In this document: positions 7,667 to 17,944 of the stretch, piece by piece
Numbering within the stretch: position 1 is the stretch's first letter
Layout: the number at the start of each line of letters is the position of its first letter
Assembly (NCBI RefSeq): GCF_002631185.1
Contig: NZ_PDNU01000031.1
Coordinates: 1 to 64,000, forward strand
DNA: 64,000 bases
Direction of reading: 5' to 3'
Source: Teichococcus rhizosphaerae
GTDB taxonomy: Bacteria; Pseudomonadota; Alphaproteobacteria; Acetobacterales; Acetobacteraceae
Translations under genes and position numbers: made by a program
Notes under the pieces: model-generated
Databases searched by the model: none
What the model saw: the letters and a program-made list of their open reading frames with translations, nothing else
What the model was told of the DNA's origin: nothing

Positions 7667-8242
7667 TCAGTTCGGGTCCTTCCGGTTGCCCTTCGACACG
7701 ATGAGCATGTCCTCGTCCGGCAGCGGGCGCTGCAGCTCGCGGGCGACCTCCCACGGCGCCTCTAGCTAAGTGTCCATCTCGTCCGGGGTGGACAGCAGCA
7801 CGGGCATCGCCTTCGGGTGGATGGCGCCCACCGTCTCGTTCGGGCCGCAGGTCAGGAAGCCGTAGAGCTCGTGCTCGCCCTCGACCGGGTTCGACTTGGG
7901 GCCGCGCGTGCCAGTCCAATTGGTCCAGATGCCCGCGAAGGCGAAGGGCGGCCGCTCCTCGGACAGCGCAAACCACACCGCCGTCTTCTTCGGCTTGGTG
8001 TCTTCCCACTCTGAGAAGGACGTCACCGGCACCAGGCAGCGGTGCGCCGGGCCGAGCCAGCGGCGCCAGTGCGGGCTGCGGGTGTTGCGGATGTTGGTCA
8101 CCGGATGCCCGCCGTACTGCTCTGGGCCCGGCATGCCCCAGCGCATCATGGTCAGCTCCCGCTCTCCAACGATGCGCCCAGCGTTGCTTGCCGCCTGTGA
8201 CCAGCCTTTTGTCCTGGCCCTCGTCCCGCAGGAGCCGCCAAC
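7667..8242 (-). pseudogene. decayed SRAP (YedK/HMCES-type) peptidase gene
   Basis: The frame carries an SRAP core: RWGMPGP, PVTNIRNT, CLVPVTSFSEWEDTKPKKT and IHPKAMPVLL. A TAG (complement of 7766-7768) stands where the family has Trp after DEMDT; the downstream frame LEAPWEVARELQRPLPDEDM continues to a natural stop at 7667. The N-terminal MCGRY with the catalytic Cys is missing, and the upstream sequence is only weakly SRAP-like. Both ends are therefore broken. Intact SRAP proteins shield abasic sites in single-stranded DNA. Confidence 0.8.
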
Positions 8243-8384
8243 CGACCTAGTCGGCGATGCCCAGCCAGGGCGTCCAGTGAGGTGACGAGAGCCACCTCCT
8301 TTAGAATCGAGGATTCTCCCGGTGTATCCCGCCTAAGTTTCAGATATTGTTGGTCATTGTGCTGGAACCTCTACTCAGCCAGCC

Positions 8385-8780
8385 CGACATGACGCGTCCA
8401 CCGGCTGCCCGCCCTCCCGCGCCGCTAGCGCCTCGGCCGCTCTGCCTGCCCGCCGCGTGGCATAGCCCATCTCATTGAGCGGGCCGCAGGCGAAAGCCGC
8501 CACCTCCGCAGTGTCGTCGACCACCAACACCTCCCGGCCGAGGCCCTGGAAAACGCGGGGCTCCTTCCTCGACTCGCCGCTGCTCCCCGGCTGTGCGTAG
8601 CAGGGCGGCTGTAAGCGCTTCGATCAGATGCTCCAGTTCGGCGCGGTGATCATTCAGCGCGGCCTCGGCCGTGCGTCACGTCATGCAGACGGCAGCCACG
8701 GACAGAAGGCGGCCCTCGTCGTCACGCACCGGCGCGACGCTGTTGTTCAGCAGCGCCGCGCATCGGGGTGCCGACATGGT
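8385..8780 (-). pseudogene. remnant of a PAS hybrid sensor histidine kinase
   Basis: On the minus strand the end of a PAS/PAC domain is readable (NNSVAPVRDDEGRLLSVAAV), then an in-frame TGA where kinases have the DVTER hinge, then the coiled-coil linker RTAEAALNDHRAELEHLIEA. After a frameshift comes the start of a receiver domain (EVLVVDDTAEVAA). The HisKA and ATPase domains are gone. This is an internally deleted hybrid kinase. Its 5' end overlaps the 3' end of cueR in another frame. Confidence 0.7.
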
Positions 8781-9201
8781 TTGGCAGGTCGGCTCTGCTC
8801 GCCGCTGCCTGCGCCCCACCCTCAAGGTCGCGCAGGATCGGGCACTCCGGCCGGTGGTCGCCGTGGCAGGCGTCCGCCAGTTCCTGGAGGGTGTCCCGCA
8901 TGGCCGTAAGTTCCAGGATCCTGGCGTCCAATTCGGTGACGTGCTCTTGGGCAACCCTCTTCACGTCCGCGCTCGACCGCTCCCGGTCCTTCCACAGGCC
9001 GACCAGCAGCTTGATGCGCTCGATGGACAGGCCGAGGTCACGCGCCCGCCGGATGAAGCGGAGTGTGTTCACATCCTTGGCCGAGTAGACGCGGTAGCCT
9101 GCCTCGGTCCGCGCCGCCTTGGGGAGAAGCCCGATGCTCTCGTAGTAGCGGAGCATCTTCGCTGATACGCCCGAGGCCGCCGACGCCTGCCCGATGTTCA
9201 T
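8722..9201 (-). CDS. cueR: Cu(I)-responsive MerR family regulator CueR
   Basis: This 159-aa regulator should activate copA/copZ in response to cytosolic Cu(I). The MerR DNA-binding domain begins MNIGQASAASGVSAKMLRYY. Cys112 and Cys120 (CHGDHRPEC) match the two Cu(I) ligands of CueR in position, and Ser77 sits where CueR has the residue selecting monovalent ions. AAAGGAGG precedes the ATG. After DLEGG the last 30 residues run into the kinase remnant out of frame, so the native C-terminus was probably lost. A CueR-type promoter lies directly upstream, suggesting autoregulation. Confidence 0.9.
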   Translation of the reverse strand: MNIGQASAASGVSAKMLRYYESIGLLPKAARTEAGYRVYSAKDVNTLRFIRRARDLGLSIERIKLLVGLWKDRERSSADVKRVAQEHVTELDARILELTAMRDTLQELADACHGDHRPECPILRDLEGGAQAAASRADLPNHVGTPMRGAAEQQRRAGA

Positions 9202-9246
9202 GCCTGCCTCCTTTCAATCCGCCCCTAGGGGTGGTGCCTGATCCTG

Positions 9247-9277
9247 AAGGTAGGGTTTCCCATTATGGGAAGGTCAA
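9247..9277 (-). promoter_or_regulatory. CueR-type promoter of cueR
   Basis: On the minus strand TTGACC (-35, 9272-9277) and TACCTT (-10, 9247-9252) are separated by 19 bp containing the dyad TTCCCATAATGGGAA. A 19-bp spacer with a dyad is the hallmark of MerR-family promoters, and the motif closely matches the known E. coli copA promoter. Confidence 0.8.
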
Positions 9278-9345
9278 GGCATCCCCGATGCGGCCACTAC
9301 ATCGTTCAGGACCGTGACCTTCCGTACGGCTCGCTGCCGCGCCGG

Positions 9346-11922
<2,577 letters not shown>

Positions 11923-12018
11923 TTTTCCTCTGTGAATCTGGTCGCCGCCCCGAGGGGTGGGGCTTACGGTGCGTCGGTGCCGGGCTTGCGGAGCCTGCCG
12001 CAGGCCCGGACCTACGCG

Positions 12019-12225
12019 TCAGGCCGCCAGGCGCTCGCTCTTCCAGCCCGCGTCGCGGAGGGCGCGGTCCAGAGTGTCGGCATCTGCGGCCTTGGTCTCG
12101 ACGGCAACTTCGCGTTGCTCGAGATCGACTTGGACGACAGCATTCGGGTCCACCTCACGCACGGTGGCCGTCACGCCTTTGGCGCAGCCGCCGCAGGCCA
12201 TGTTCGGAATCTTGAAGCGCAGCAT
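12019..12225 (-). CDS. copZ: copper chaperone CopZ
   Basis: This 68-aa single HMA domain protein has the metal site MACGGCAKG near residues 9-17, replacing the usual MxCxxC with a Gly pair. It would carry Cu(I) to CopA, encoded directly downstream. AAGGAG precedes the ATG. It is the first gene after the CueR-type promoter. Confidence 0.9.
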   Translation of the reverse strand: MLRFKIPNMACGGCAKGVTATVREVDPNAVVQVDLEQREVAVETKAADADTLDRALRDAGWKSERLAA

Positions 12226-12255
12226 GGGTATCTCCTTCGTGGTGCGTTCGCCGTG

Positions 12256-12286
12256 AAGGTGGGGTTTCCCATCGTGGCAAGGTCAA
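12256..12286 (-). promoter_or_regulatory. CueR-type promoter of copZ-copA
   Basis: On the minus strand TTGACC (12281-12286) and CACCTT (12256-12261) are separated by 19 bp containing TTGCCACGATGGGAA, an imperfect dyad related to the site before cueR. Confidence 0.8.
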
Positions 12287-12436
12287 GTCATGACCGTGTG
12301 GAAGTCAGCGTAGTGCATCCGCCGCAATGGATGCCGGTGCAACTGGACGGACGTGACCTGGCGGAACCCTTGGGAGCCGGAATTCGGGAGGGCACGGCCG
12401 CCGAAGAGGAACACGACCGAATGGGACGGTGGGTGC

Positions 12437-13453
12437 TCAGCGGCGGACGAACTGCGCTCGTGCGACCATCCTGCGCCAAACTCCGTGGCTGTGATGATCG
12501 CGCAGACCGGCCTGGGTCTGTCGGGCGAGATCCTCCAGCGTCCGGCGCGCCTGCTCTGAGGCGTTATCAAGCTGGAGCAACTTGGCCTGGGCGCCGCTCG
12601 GAGCGCGATCAAGCCGCAGATAGCGATCGCCTCCGAGGCGGGCTCTGGCCTCTGTGAGGCCATGAGCTTCCTGGACAGCCATCATCAGGTCGACAAGGCC
12701 ACGGCCGCCCAGGTGCCGGAGAGTTCCCACCAGACCGAAAGCGGCTGGCGTGAGGGTGCCGACCCCTCCCTGTGCGGGGGCACAGGTTCCTACTGAGAGG
12801 ATGGCGAGCCGCTCCTCAGGCAACCCGAGGCTGAAGGTGGCCTCGCGGATGGCCAGAGCGTCCGGCGCGTTGGCCGCAATGCCCCCGTCCACGAGATCCA
12901 TGGAGGTGCCCCCAGACCCCAGGCTTGCCCGATGTGAGGGGAAGTAGGTCGGAGCAGCAGAGGTCGCCATAGCGGCGTCCGCGGTAGACATGAGCGCAGT
13001 GGCGCCGCCGTCCCAACTCGACAGCACCACCAGTCTTGCCGTTGCAGGTGACACCGAGACGACCATGACAGGAGTCGGCGCCGCAGAGAGTGAGAGGTTA
13101 GCCTGAGCGGGGAGGATCCGCTTTACGGCATCGCCGACCCGCCCACCGCGATAGGGCGGCCCAAAGGCGCGCCGTAATCCTGGGAGGGGATATCGTGGGA
13201 AGATCGCCGGGCCGTGCTCCCTGATCATGTCCGCCAAAGTGCGCGCAGGCACACCGTGGGCCAAGCCAAGCGCCAGGATGCCGCCGATCGATGTTCCCGC
13301 GATAAGGTCGAAGATCCGGTTGCAAGGCGCACCAACCGCCTCTTCGACGGCTGCAAGCACGAGGGCGCTGTAGTAGCCACGAAAGCCGCCGCCTGACAGG
13401 CAAAGGAGCAGTGGCATTGTCTGGCGGGCTTCTGCCGCGTCATCAGGTGCCAT
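12437..13453 (-). CDS. patatin-like phospholipase
   Basis: This 338-aa predicted lipid acyl hydrolase would cleave membrane phospholipids. The oxyanion loop GGGFRG lies near residue 21-26, the nucleophile elbow GTSIGG near 53-58 and the dyad Asp in DGGIAAN near 189. No signal peptide is present, as in CapV-type effectors of CBASS. The ATG at 13453 is chosen; a GTG two codons earlier is possible. It overlaps the end of the upstream gene, so the two are translationally coupled. There is no CD-NTase gene nearby, so if this is an effector its trigger is different. Cellular lipase is the alternative. Confidence 0.85.
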   Translation of the reverse strand: MAPDDAAEARQTMPLLLCLSGGGFRGYYSALVLAAVEEAVGAPCNRIFDLIAGTSIGGILALGLAHGVPARTLADMIREHGPAIFPRYPLPGLRRAFGPPYRGGRVGDAVKRILPAQANLSLSAAPTPVMVVSVSPATARLVVLSSWDGGATALMSTADAAMATSAAPTYFPSHRASLGSGGTSMDLVDGGIAANAPDALAIREATFSLGLPEERLAILSVGTCAPAQGGVGTLTPAAFGLVGTLRHLGGRGLVDLMMAVQEAHGLTEARARLGGDRYLRLDRAPSGAQAKLLQLDNASEQARRTLEDLARQTQAGLRDHHSHGVWRRMVARAQFVRR

Positions 13454-13949
13454 GTGCACCTAGCCAAGTCGATGCAGGGACAAAGCGGATGCCAAGGCCA
13501 TCGAGTACTCTGAGCGTATCAGGGTCGTCGGGGGCTGGTCCGATCAGCGGCTTGAGGTGAGCGGCGGCCGTGGCGAAGACGAGAAGCTCGTCAGGCCCTA
13601 ACTGCTGGGCGACATGCTGGGCGACCCCGTCATCATAGGCGGCAATGTTCACCTCCAGGGATCGGATCTGCGCCCAGATGTCCAGCGCTGGTTCGTCAGG
13701 ATATGGGTATTGGGTAGGGTTAATCCTCGCCATCTGGCGGGCATGCATCTCTACCGCCTGGTATCCCCGCTTTCTAAGTTCCGGGGACGCGCCACTCTCT
13801 CCGAAGAACTGATCTTTCATGATGGCGTGGGAGAGCGGCGATACCCAGATTTCCTCAGTTGGTGAATTGCGGATGTACTTGGCGAGGGGGCTGTTCGCCC
13901 ACAGCAAGCTGACACGCAGCCCGGCAGTCGTCAGGAAAAAGCCAGCCAC
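13443..13949 (-). CDS. PIN-like protein of unknown function
   Basis: This 168-aa protein starts with GTG seven bases after the upstream stop. Its layout resembles VapC-type PIN proteins: an early hydrophobic strand, the segment SPLAKYIRNSPTEEIWVSPLS, and a late DELLVFATAAAHLKPLIG followed by GIRFVPASTW. The first catalytic Asp expected near residue 8 is missing (TTAGLRV), so nuclease activity is doubtful. It overlaps the patatin gene. It could be a degenerate PIN sensor or inhibitor. The family call is tentative. Confidence 0.6.
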   Translation of the reverse strand: MAGFFLTTAGLRVSLLWANSPLAKYIRNSPTEEIWVSPLSHAIMKDQFFGESGASPELRKRGYQAVEMHARQMARINPTQYPYPDEPALDIWAQIRSLEVNIAAYDDGVAQHVAQQLGPDELLVFATAAAHLKPLIGPAPDDPDTLRVLDGLGIRFVPASTWLGAHGT

Positions 13950-13955
13950 AACCGT

Positions 13956-14555
13956 TCAGCCGGGTTCGCCAAGCAGTTCGGCGATGGCGCGCTCGCGATC
14001 CGCAGCCTTCTGCCGCTTCGGCAAGGGCCGGTTGAAGTCACCGGCACTCAGTTGCGCGGCTTCCGAAGCCGAGAATTCAACCGGCATCAGGTCACCGGCT
14101 CGTGGCTTCGCCTTGAGGGCTTCTTCAGCCAGTTCCATGATGACCTCGAGGACGCGCCAGTCGACCATCGCGACAGCCTCGTCCACCTTCCCCTGCTTCG
14201 AGATGACAGACACGAAACTCTCCCGCGTCCCATTCATCAGTCTGGGAAGCGCAGCCCTGGCACGCTCCACTGTGGCCTCAGTCAAAGGTGTCGCGTCTTT
14301 CTCCTCGCTGACGGGCTCCAAACCTACCCGTACAGCCAGCCCTGTGATCACTTGGCGGACGCGGTCAGCCAGGGAGCGGGCCAACTCATCGGGCGAGCTA
14401 GGCGTGCTGGCTTGGATGTGGACGAACTCGGCCACAGATACCTTGTCACCCGCCGAGCCCGCCAACTGCTGCTGGCCACGGATACGAAAGATGCGGTTCT
14501 CTCCCCTGCCTTGAGGCTGGCTGGGACGGGCGCTTCGAGCGGTCAGGAAAAACAT
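13956..14555 (-). CDS. hypothetical protein, first gene of patatin operon
   Basis: A 199-aa protein starting at an ATG after AAGGAGG. Residues 1-30 are basic (MFFLTARSARPSQPQGRGENR), the middle has an Asp/Ser-rich helix region, and the C-terminus is charged (NRPLPKRQKAADRERAIAEL). No transmembrane segment, Walker motif or HTH was recognised. It leads the operon, seven bases before the PIN-like gene, so it may be the sensor or regulatory partner of the phospholipase. Confidence 0.6.
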   Translation of the reverse strand: MFFLTARSARPSQPQGRGENRIFRIRGQQQLAGSAGDKVSVAEFVHIQASTPSSPDELARSLADRVRQVITGLAVRVGLEPVSEEKDATPLTEATVERARAALPRLMNGTRESFVSVISKQGKVDEAVAMVDWRVLEVIMELAEEALKAKPRAGDLMPVEFSASEAAQLSAGDFNRPLPKRQKAADRERAIAELLGEPG

Positions 14556-14591
14556 GTAGCCTCCTTCGCCTGCGGGGCACCGGCCCACAAG

Positions 14592-14619
14592 CTGTACAGC
14601 TAACACATAGATCTGTACA
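14592..14619. promoter_or_regulatory. paired CTGTACA motifs between divergent operons
   Basis: CTGTACAG (14592-14599) and CTGTACA (14613-14619) lie 13 bases apart in the intergenic region between the patatin operon and the padR gene. The first is itself a palindrome. Such a pair could be an operator for either direction. It does not match the alphaproteobacterial LexA box. Confidence 0.35.
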
Positions 14620-14713
14620 TGTTTTCGCCCCAAGAGACAAGAATCCTCCGCAACTGCCACAGCGACGTGCGGTACTTCTTGATACCTCGCCCTCCAAGGC
14701 ATAGCTTGCCGAT

Positions 14714-15136
14714 ATGCCCAAGCAGCCCACTCTCCAAGCCGTCCCTCGTCCCTCTCCGGACTTCACGGACCGGAGCTACTGGGCCGGAACCATCAAGATG
14801 GCCCTCAGCCGCTTCTTCGTGCTCCAGGTCCTGCACGATGGCCCGGCGCACGGCTACGACATCGCCCGAGCGGTTGAGCGGACCACCAATGGCTGCTGCT
14901 CGCCGTCCGAGGGTGCCCTGTATCCGACGCTGCGGGAGTTCGAGCAGGGCGGTTACCTGACCTCGGAAGCCGAGGTCGTCTCCGGCCGTGAGCGCAAGGT
15001 CTACACCCTGACCGACAAGGGCCGGGAGGCCTTCAAGGTTGGCCTGGAGGCCTGGATGGATGCCACAGCCGCCCTGACCGAAACCGGCCGCGCCGCCAAG
15101 GCCCGCCGCAAGGCCAAGGGCACCTGCCAATGCTGA
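14714..15136 (+). CDS. PadR family transcriptional regulator
   Basis: This 140-aa winged-helix repressor has the PadR core FFVLQVLHDGPAHGYDIARAV and the wing EGALYPTLREFEQGGYLTSE. Cysteines in TTNGCCSPSEG and the terminal CQC could bind a metalloid, as expected for a regulator in front of an arsenic module. It stands 55 bases before the FAD oxidoreductase on the same strand and likely regulates this operon. Confidence 0.85.
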   Translation: MPKQPTLQAVPRPSPDFTDRSYWAGTIKMALSRFFVLQVLHDGPAHGYDIARAVERTTNGCCSPSEGALYPTLREFEQGGYLTSEAEVVSGRERKVYTLTDKGREAFKVGLEAWMDATAALTETGRAAKARRKAKGTCQC

Positions 15137-15191
15137 CCCTTGGCTTACTCGTATGCATCGCCCACCGAGGCATAACAAAGGGGAACGTCAG

Positions 15192-16649
15192 ATGAGCTCC
15201 TGCTGCTCCGCCAAGCCTGCCCCTCAGAACAGGGCCCCTGAACGCTCCGCGAGCCCCGGATCGCTGCCCGTCGCCATCATCGGCGGTGGTCCGGTCGGCC
15301 TGGCTGCCGCCGCGCACCTGCTGGAGCGCGGCCTGGAGCCGGTGGTGTTCGAGGCCGGACCTTCGGTCGGCACGGCGCCTCTGGACTGGGGCCATGTCCA
15401 TACCTTCTCCCCCTGGCGGTACAATGTAGACCGGGCCTGCCGCGCGCTCCTGGAGCGGCACGGGTGGACGGCGCCAGATGCCGAGGTCTTCCCGACCGGC
15501 CGCGAGCTCGTCGAGGACTACCTGGCACCTCTGGCCGTCTTACCGGAGTTCGCCGCCTGCCTGCGTCTGAACACCCGGGTGACGGGCGTCGCACGGTTGC
15601 GGGCTGGCAAGGTTCGCAATGACGGTCGTGAGCAGCAGCCGTTCGAGGTCAGGTTTCAGACCGGGGGCCAAGAGGGCCGCCTGCTCGCGCGGGCCGTTAT
15701 CGTGGCGACCGGCACCTGGGGACATCCCAATCCGGCAGGCGCCTCTGGCCTGCCCGCCATCGGTGAGCAATCAGCCGCCGACCGGATCCGCTACGGCATG
15801 CCGGACGTCCTGGGCGCCGAGCGAGGCCGGTACGCGGGCAAGCGCGTGCTGGTTGTCGGCTCTGGCCACTCGGCCATCGGCAGCCTCATCGACCTCGTCG
15901 CCCTGGCCGACCAGGCGCCGGGCACCACCGTCATCTGGGCGGCGCGCAGCCCTGATCTGACGCGGGCCTACGGTGGTGGCGCGGCCGACCAGTTGCCGGA
16001 GCGTGGCGCTCTGGGGCAGCGGCTGAAGGCCTATGTCGAGGGTGGCCGGGTGCAGTTGCTGGCGCCCTTCGCTGTGGAGGAGGTCCGCCGCCAGACGGAC
16101 GGCTCACTGGATGTCCTCGACAGCAGCGGCCGGTCGGTTCAGGCAGACGAGATGGTGGTGGCCACCGGCCTGCGCCCTGAGCTCTCCATCCTGCGGGAGG
16201 TCCGCCTCGACCTGGATCCGGCGCTGGAATGTCCCCGCGTCCTGGCGCCCCTCATCGACCCCAATCTGCATTCCTGCGGCACCGTCCGCCCTCACGGCGC
16301 CTTCGAGCTCCAGCAGCCGGACACCGGGCTCTTCCTAGCGGGCATGACCTCCTACGGGCGGGCCCCGACCTTCTTGTTGGCCACCGGCTACGAACAGGTG
16401 CGCTCGATCACCGCCTTCCTGGCGGGGGACATCGAGGCCGCGCGCCGAGTGGAACTCGACCTGCCAGAGACAGGCGTGTGCAGCAGCAGCCGGGTGTTGC
16501 CTGCGGACGCTGATGCGGCATCCTCCTGCTGCACGCCCAAGACGCCCCAGGGCGCCTGCTGTGCGCCTAAGCCCGAACTGGCAGAGGATGCTCCGTGCTG
16601 CGGGACCGCAGCCCAGAAAGTGTCCGTCCCGGCCGAGCCTGCGGAATGA
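15192..16649 (+). CDS. FAD/NAD(P)-binding oxidoreductase with Cys-rich tail
   Basis: This 485-aa flavoprotein has an N-terminal FAD Rossmann motif (VAIIGGGPVGLAAAAHL, about residues 27-43) and an internal NAD(P) motif (VLVVGSGHSAIGS). Cys pairs occur at both ends: MSSCCS at the start, then SSCC, GACC and APCC near the C-terminus. They may bind As(III) or another soft metal. The order PadR, FAD protein, MFS exporter is an arsenic-type module, and the enzyme may be an ArsO-like monooxygenase, but the substrate is not known. The start follows AAAGGGGAACG. Confidence 0.75.
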   Translation: MSSCCSAKPAPQNRAPERSASPGSLPVAIIGGGPVGLAAAAHLLERGLEPVVFEAGPSVGTAPLDWGHVHTFSPWRYNVDRACRALLERHGWTAPDAEVFPTGRELVEDYLAPLAVLPEFAACLRLNTRVTGVARLRAGKVRNDGREQQPFEVRFQTGGQEGRLLARAVIVATGTWGHPNPAGASGLPAIGEQSAADRIRYGMPDVLGAERGRYAGKRVLVVGSGHSAIGSLIDLVALADQAPGTTVIWAARSPDLTRAYGGGAADQLPERGALGQRLKAYVEGGRVQLLAPFAVEEVRRQTDGSLDVLDSSGRSVQADEMVVATGLRPELSILREVRLDLDPALECPRVLAPLIDPNLHSCGTVRPHGAFELQQPDTGLFLAGMTSYGRAPTFLLATGYEQVRSITAFLAGDIEAARRVELDLPETGVCSSSRVLPADADAASSCCTPKTPQGACCAPKPELAEDAPCCGTAAQKVSVPAEPAE

Positions 16650-17899
16650 GCCAGGCCGCCATTCAGGCTCAGGCTGGCTCCACAGGTCCGGCGGCCAGCC
16701 GCAGCCGTCTCACAGTCGTCTCGGCCATTGGTGTCGGCCAGATCCTGGCCTGGGGTAGTAGCTACTACCTGCTGGCGGTGCTGGCCGGGCCAATCGCCTC
16801 CGACACGGGCTGGCCGCTCACCTGGATCATGGGCGCCCTGTCCATCGGCATGCTGGTCTCCGGCTTGGCCTCCCCGCGCATCGGCCACCTGATTGACCGG
16901 CGTGGCGGCCGCCCAGTTCTGGCAGCCAGCGCCGTCTTGCTCTCCGCTGGCCTGCTGCTGCTCGGGTTGGCGCCCAGCCTGCCGGTCTTTGTGCTGGCCT
17001 GGGTCATCCTCGGGCTGGCCATGGGTGCCGGGCTGTACGACCCGGCCTTCTCGACCCTGGGGCGGCTCTATGGCGAGCACGCGCGCCCGGCCATCACCCA
17101 CGTCACCTTGTTCGGCGGTTTCGCCAGCACTGTCTGCTGGCCGCTCAGCGCCTTCTTGGTTGACCACCTGGGCTGGCGCGGCGCCTGCCTGACCTATGCC
17201 GCCATCCACTTGGCCGTCGTGCTGCCGCTATACCTCTTCGGGGTGCCGCGCGAGGTAGCGAAACCTGCCACGGCACCTAGAGCCGCCAAGGCTGCCGCGG
17301 CGCCGGGCCATGTGCAGGCGGGCCAGCGCTATGCCTTCGTCGTGCTGGCTGCGGGCTTTACCCTGGCGGCGGTCATCATGACCGTGCTCTCCGTCCACTT
17401 GCTGACTCTGCTCCAGTCCCAGGGGCTGGCGCTGGCGTCGGCCGTTGCCCTGGGCACGCTCATCGGCCCAGCACAGGTCGGTGCCCGTGTGCTGGAGATG
17501 CTCTTCGGCAAGACGGCGCATCCTATTTGGAGCTTGGTGGCCTCGGCGGTGCTGGTGGCGGTCGGCCTGGGCATGCTGGTGGGCGCGCCGGGCGTCGTGG
17601 CCGCAGGCATCGTCATGTACGGGATGGGCAGCGGCATTCGCTCCATCGCCCGCGGCACGGTGCCCTTGGCCCTCTTCGGCAAGGAGGGTTACGCCGTGCT
17701 GATGGGGAAGATTGCGATGCCGACCCTCATCGCGCAGGCAGCTTCGCCCTTCCTGGGCGCCTGGCTGCTGGACAGCTTTGGCGCCTCCACCACGCTGGCC
17801 GTGCTGTGCGCTACCGCCGTCCTGAACATCCTCATGGTGCTGGCGCTCGTGCCATATGCGCTCCGACGGCAGCGCATCGACGCCCGGCAGGCGCCTTGA
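16646..17899 (+). CDS. MFS transporter, ArsK-like
   Basis: A 417-aa transporter with 12 predicted membrane helices. An MFS loop motif is visible (GHLIDRRGGRPVL). Its ATG overlaps the stop of the FAD gene (ATGA), so the two proteins are coupled. ArsK and related MFS proteins export trivalent arsenicals and antimonite, and the position after a Cys-tailed oxidoreductase supports that role. The substrate is inferred from context only. Confidence 0.75.
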   Translation: MSQAAIQAQAGSTGPAASRSRLTVVSAIGVGQILAWGSSYYLLAVLAGPIASDTGWPLTWIMGALSIGMLVSGLASPRIGHLIDRRGGRPVLAASAVLLSAGLLLLGLAPSLPVFVLAWVILGLAMGAGLYDPAFSTLGRLYGEHARPAITHVTLFGGFASTVCWPLSAFLVDHLGWRGACLTYAAIHLAVVLPLYLFGVPREVAKPATAPRAAKAAAAPGHVQAGQRYAFVVLAAGFTLAAVIMTVLSVHLLTLLQSQGLALASAVALGTLIGPAQVGARVLEMLFGKTAHPIWSLVASAVLVAVGLGMLVGAPGVVAAGIVMYGMGSGIRSIARGTVPLALFGKEGYAVLMGKIAMPTLIAQAASPFLGAWLLDSFGASTTLAVLCATAVLNILMVLALVPYALRRQRIDARQAP

Positions 17900-17944
17900 C
17901 CTTCCCACGGAAGTAGGAAGCAGACTGCCAGGTCAGACGAAGTG

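Noticed and set aside
12437-14555. Patatin operon as a CBASS locus
   Set aside because: There is no CD-NTase, Cap2 or Cap3 gene in or near the operon.
14592-14619. CTGTACAG as a LexA/SOS box
   Set aside because: Spacing does not match CTGT-N8-ACAG, and alphaproteobacterial LexA uses GTTC-N7-GTTC.
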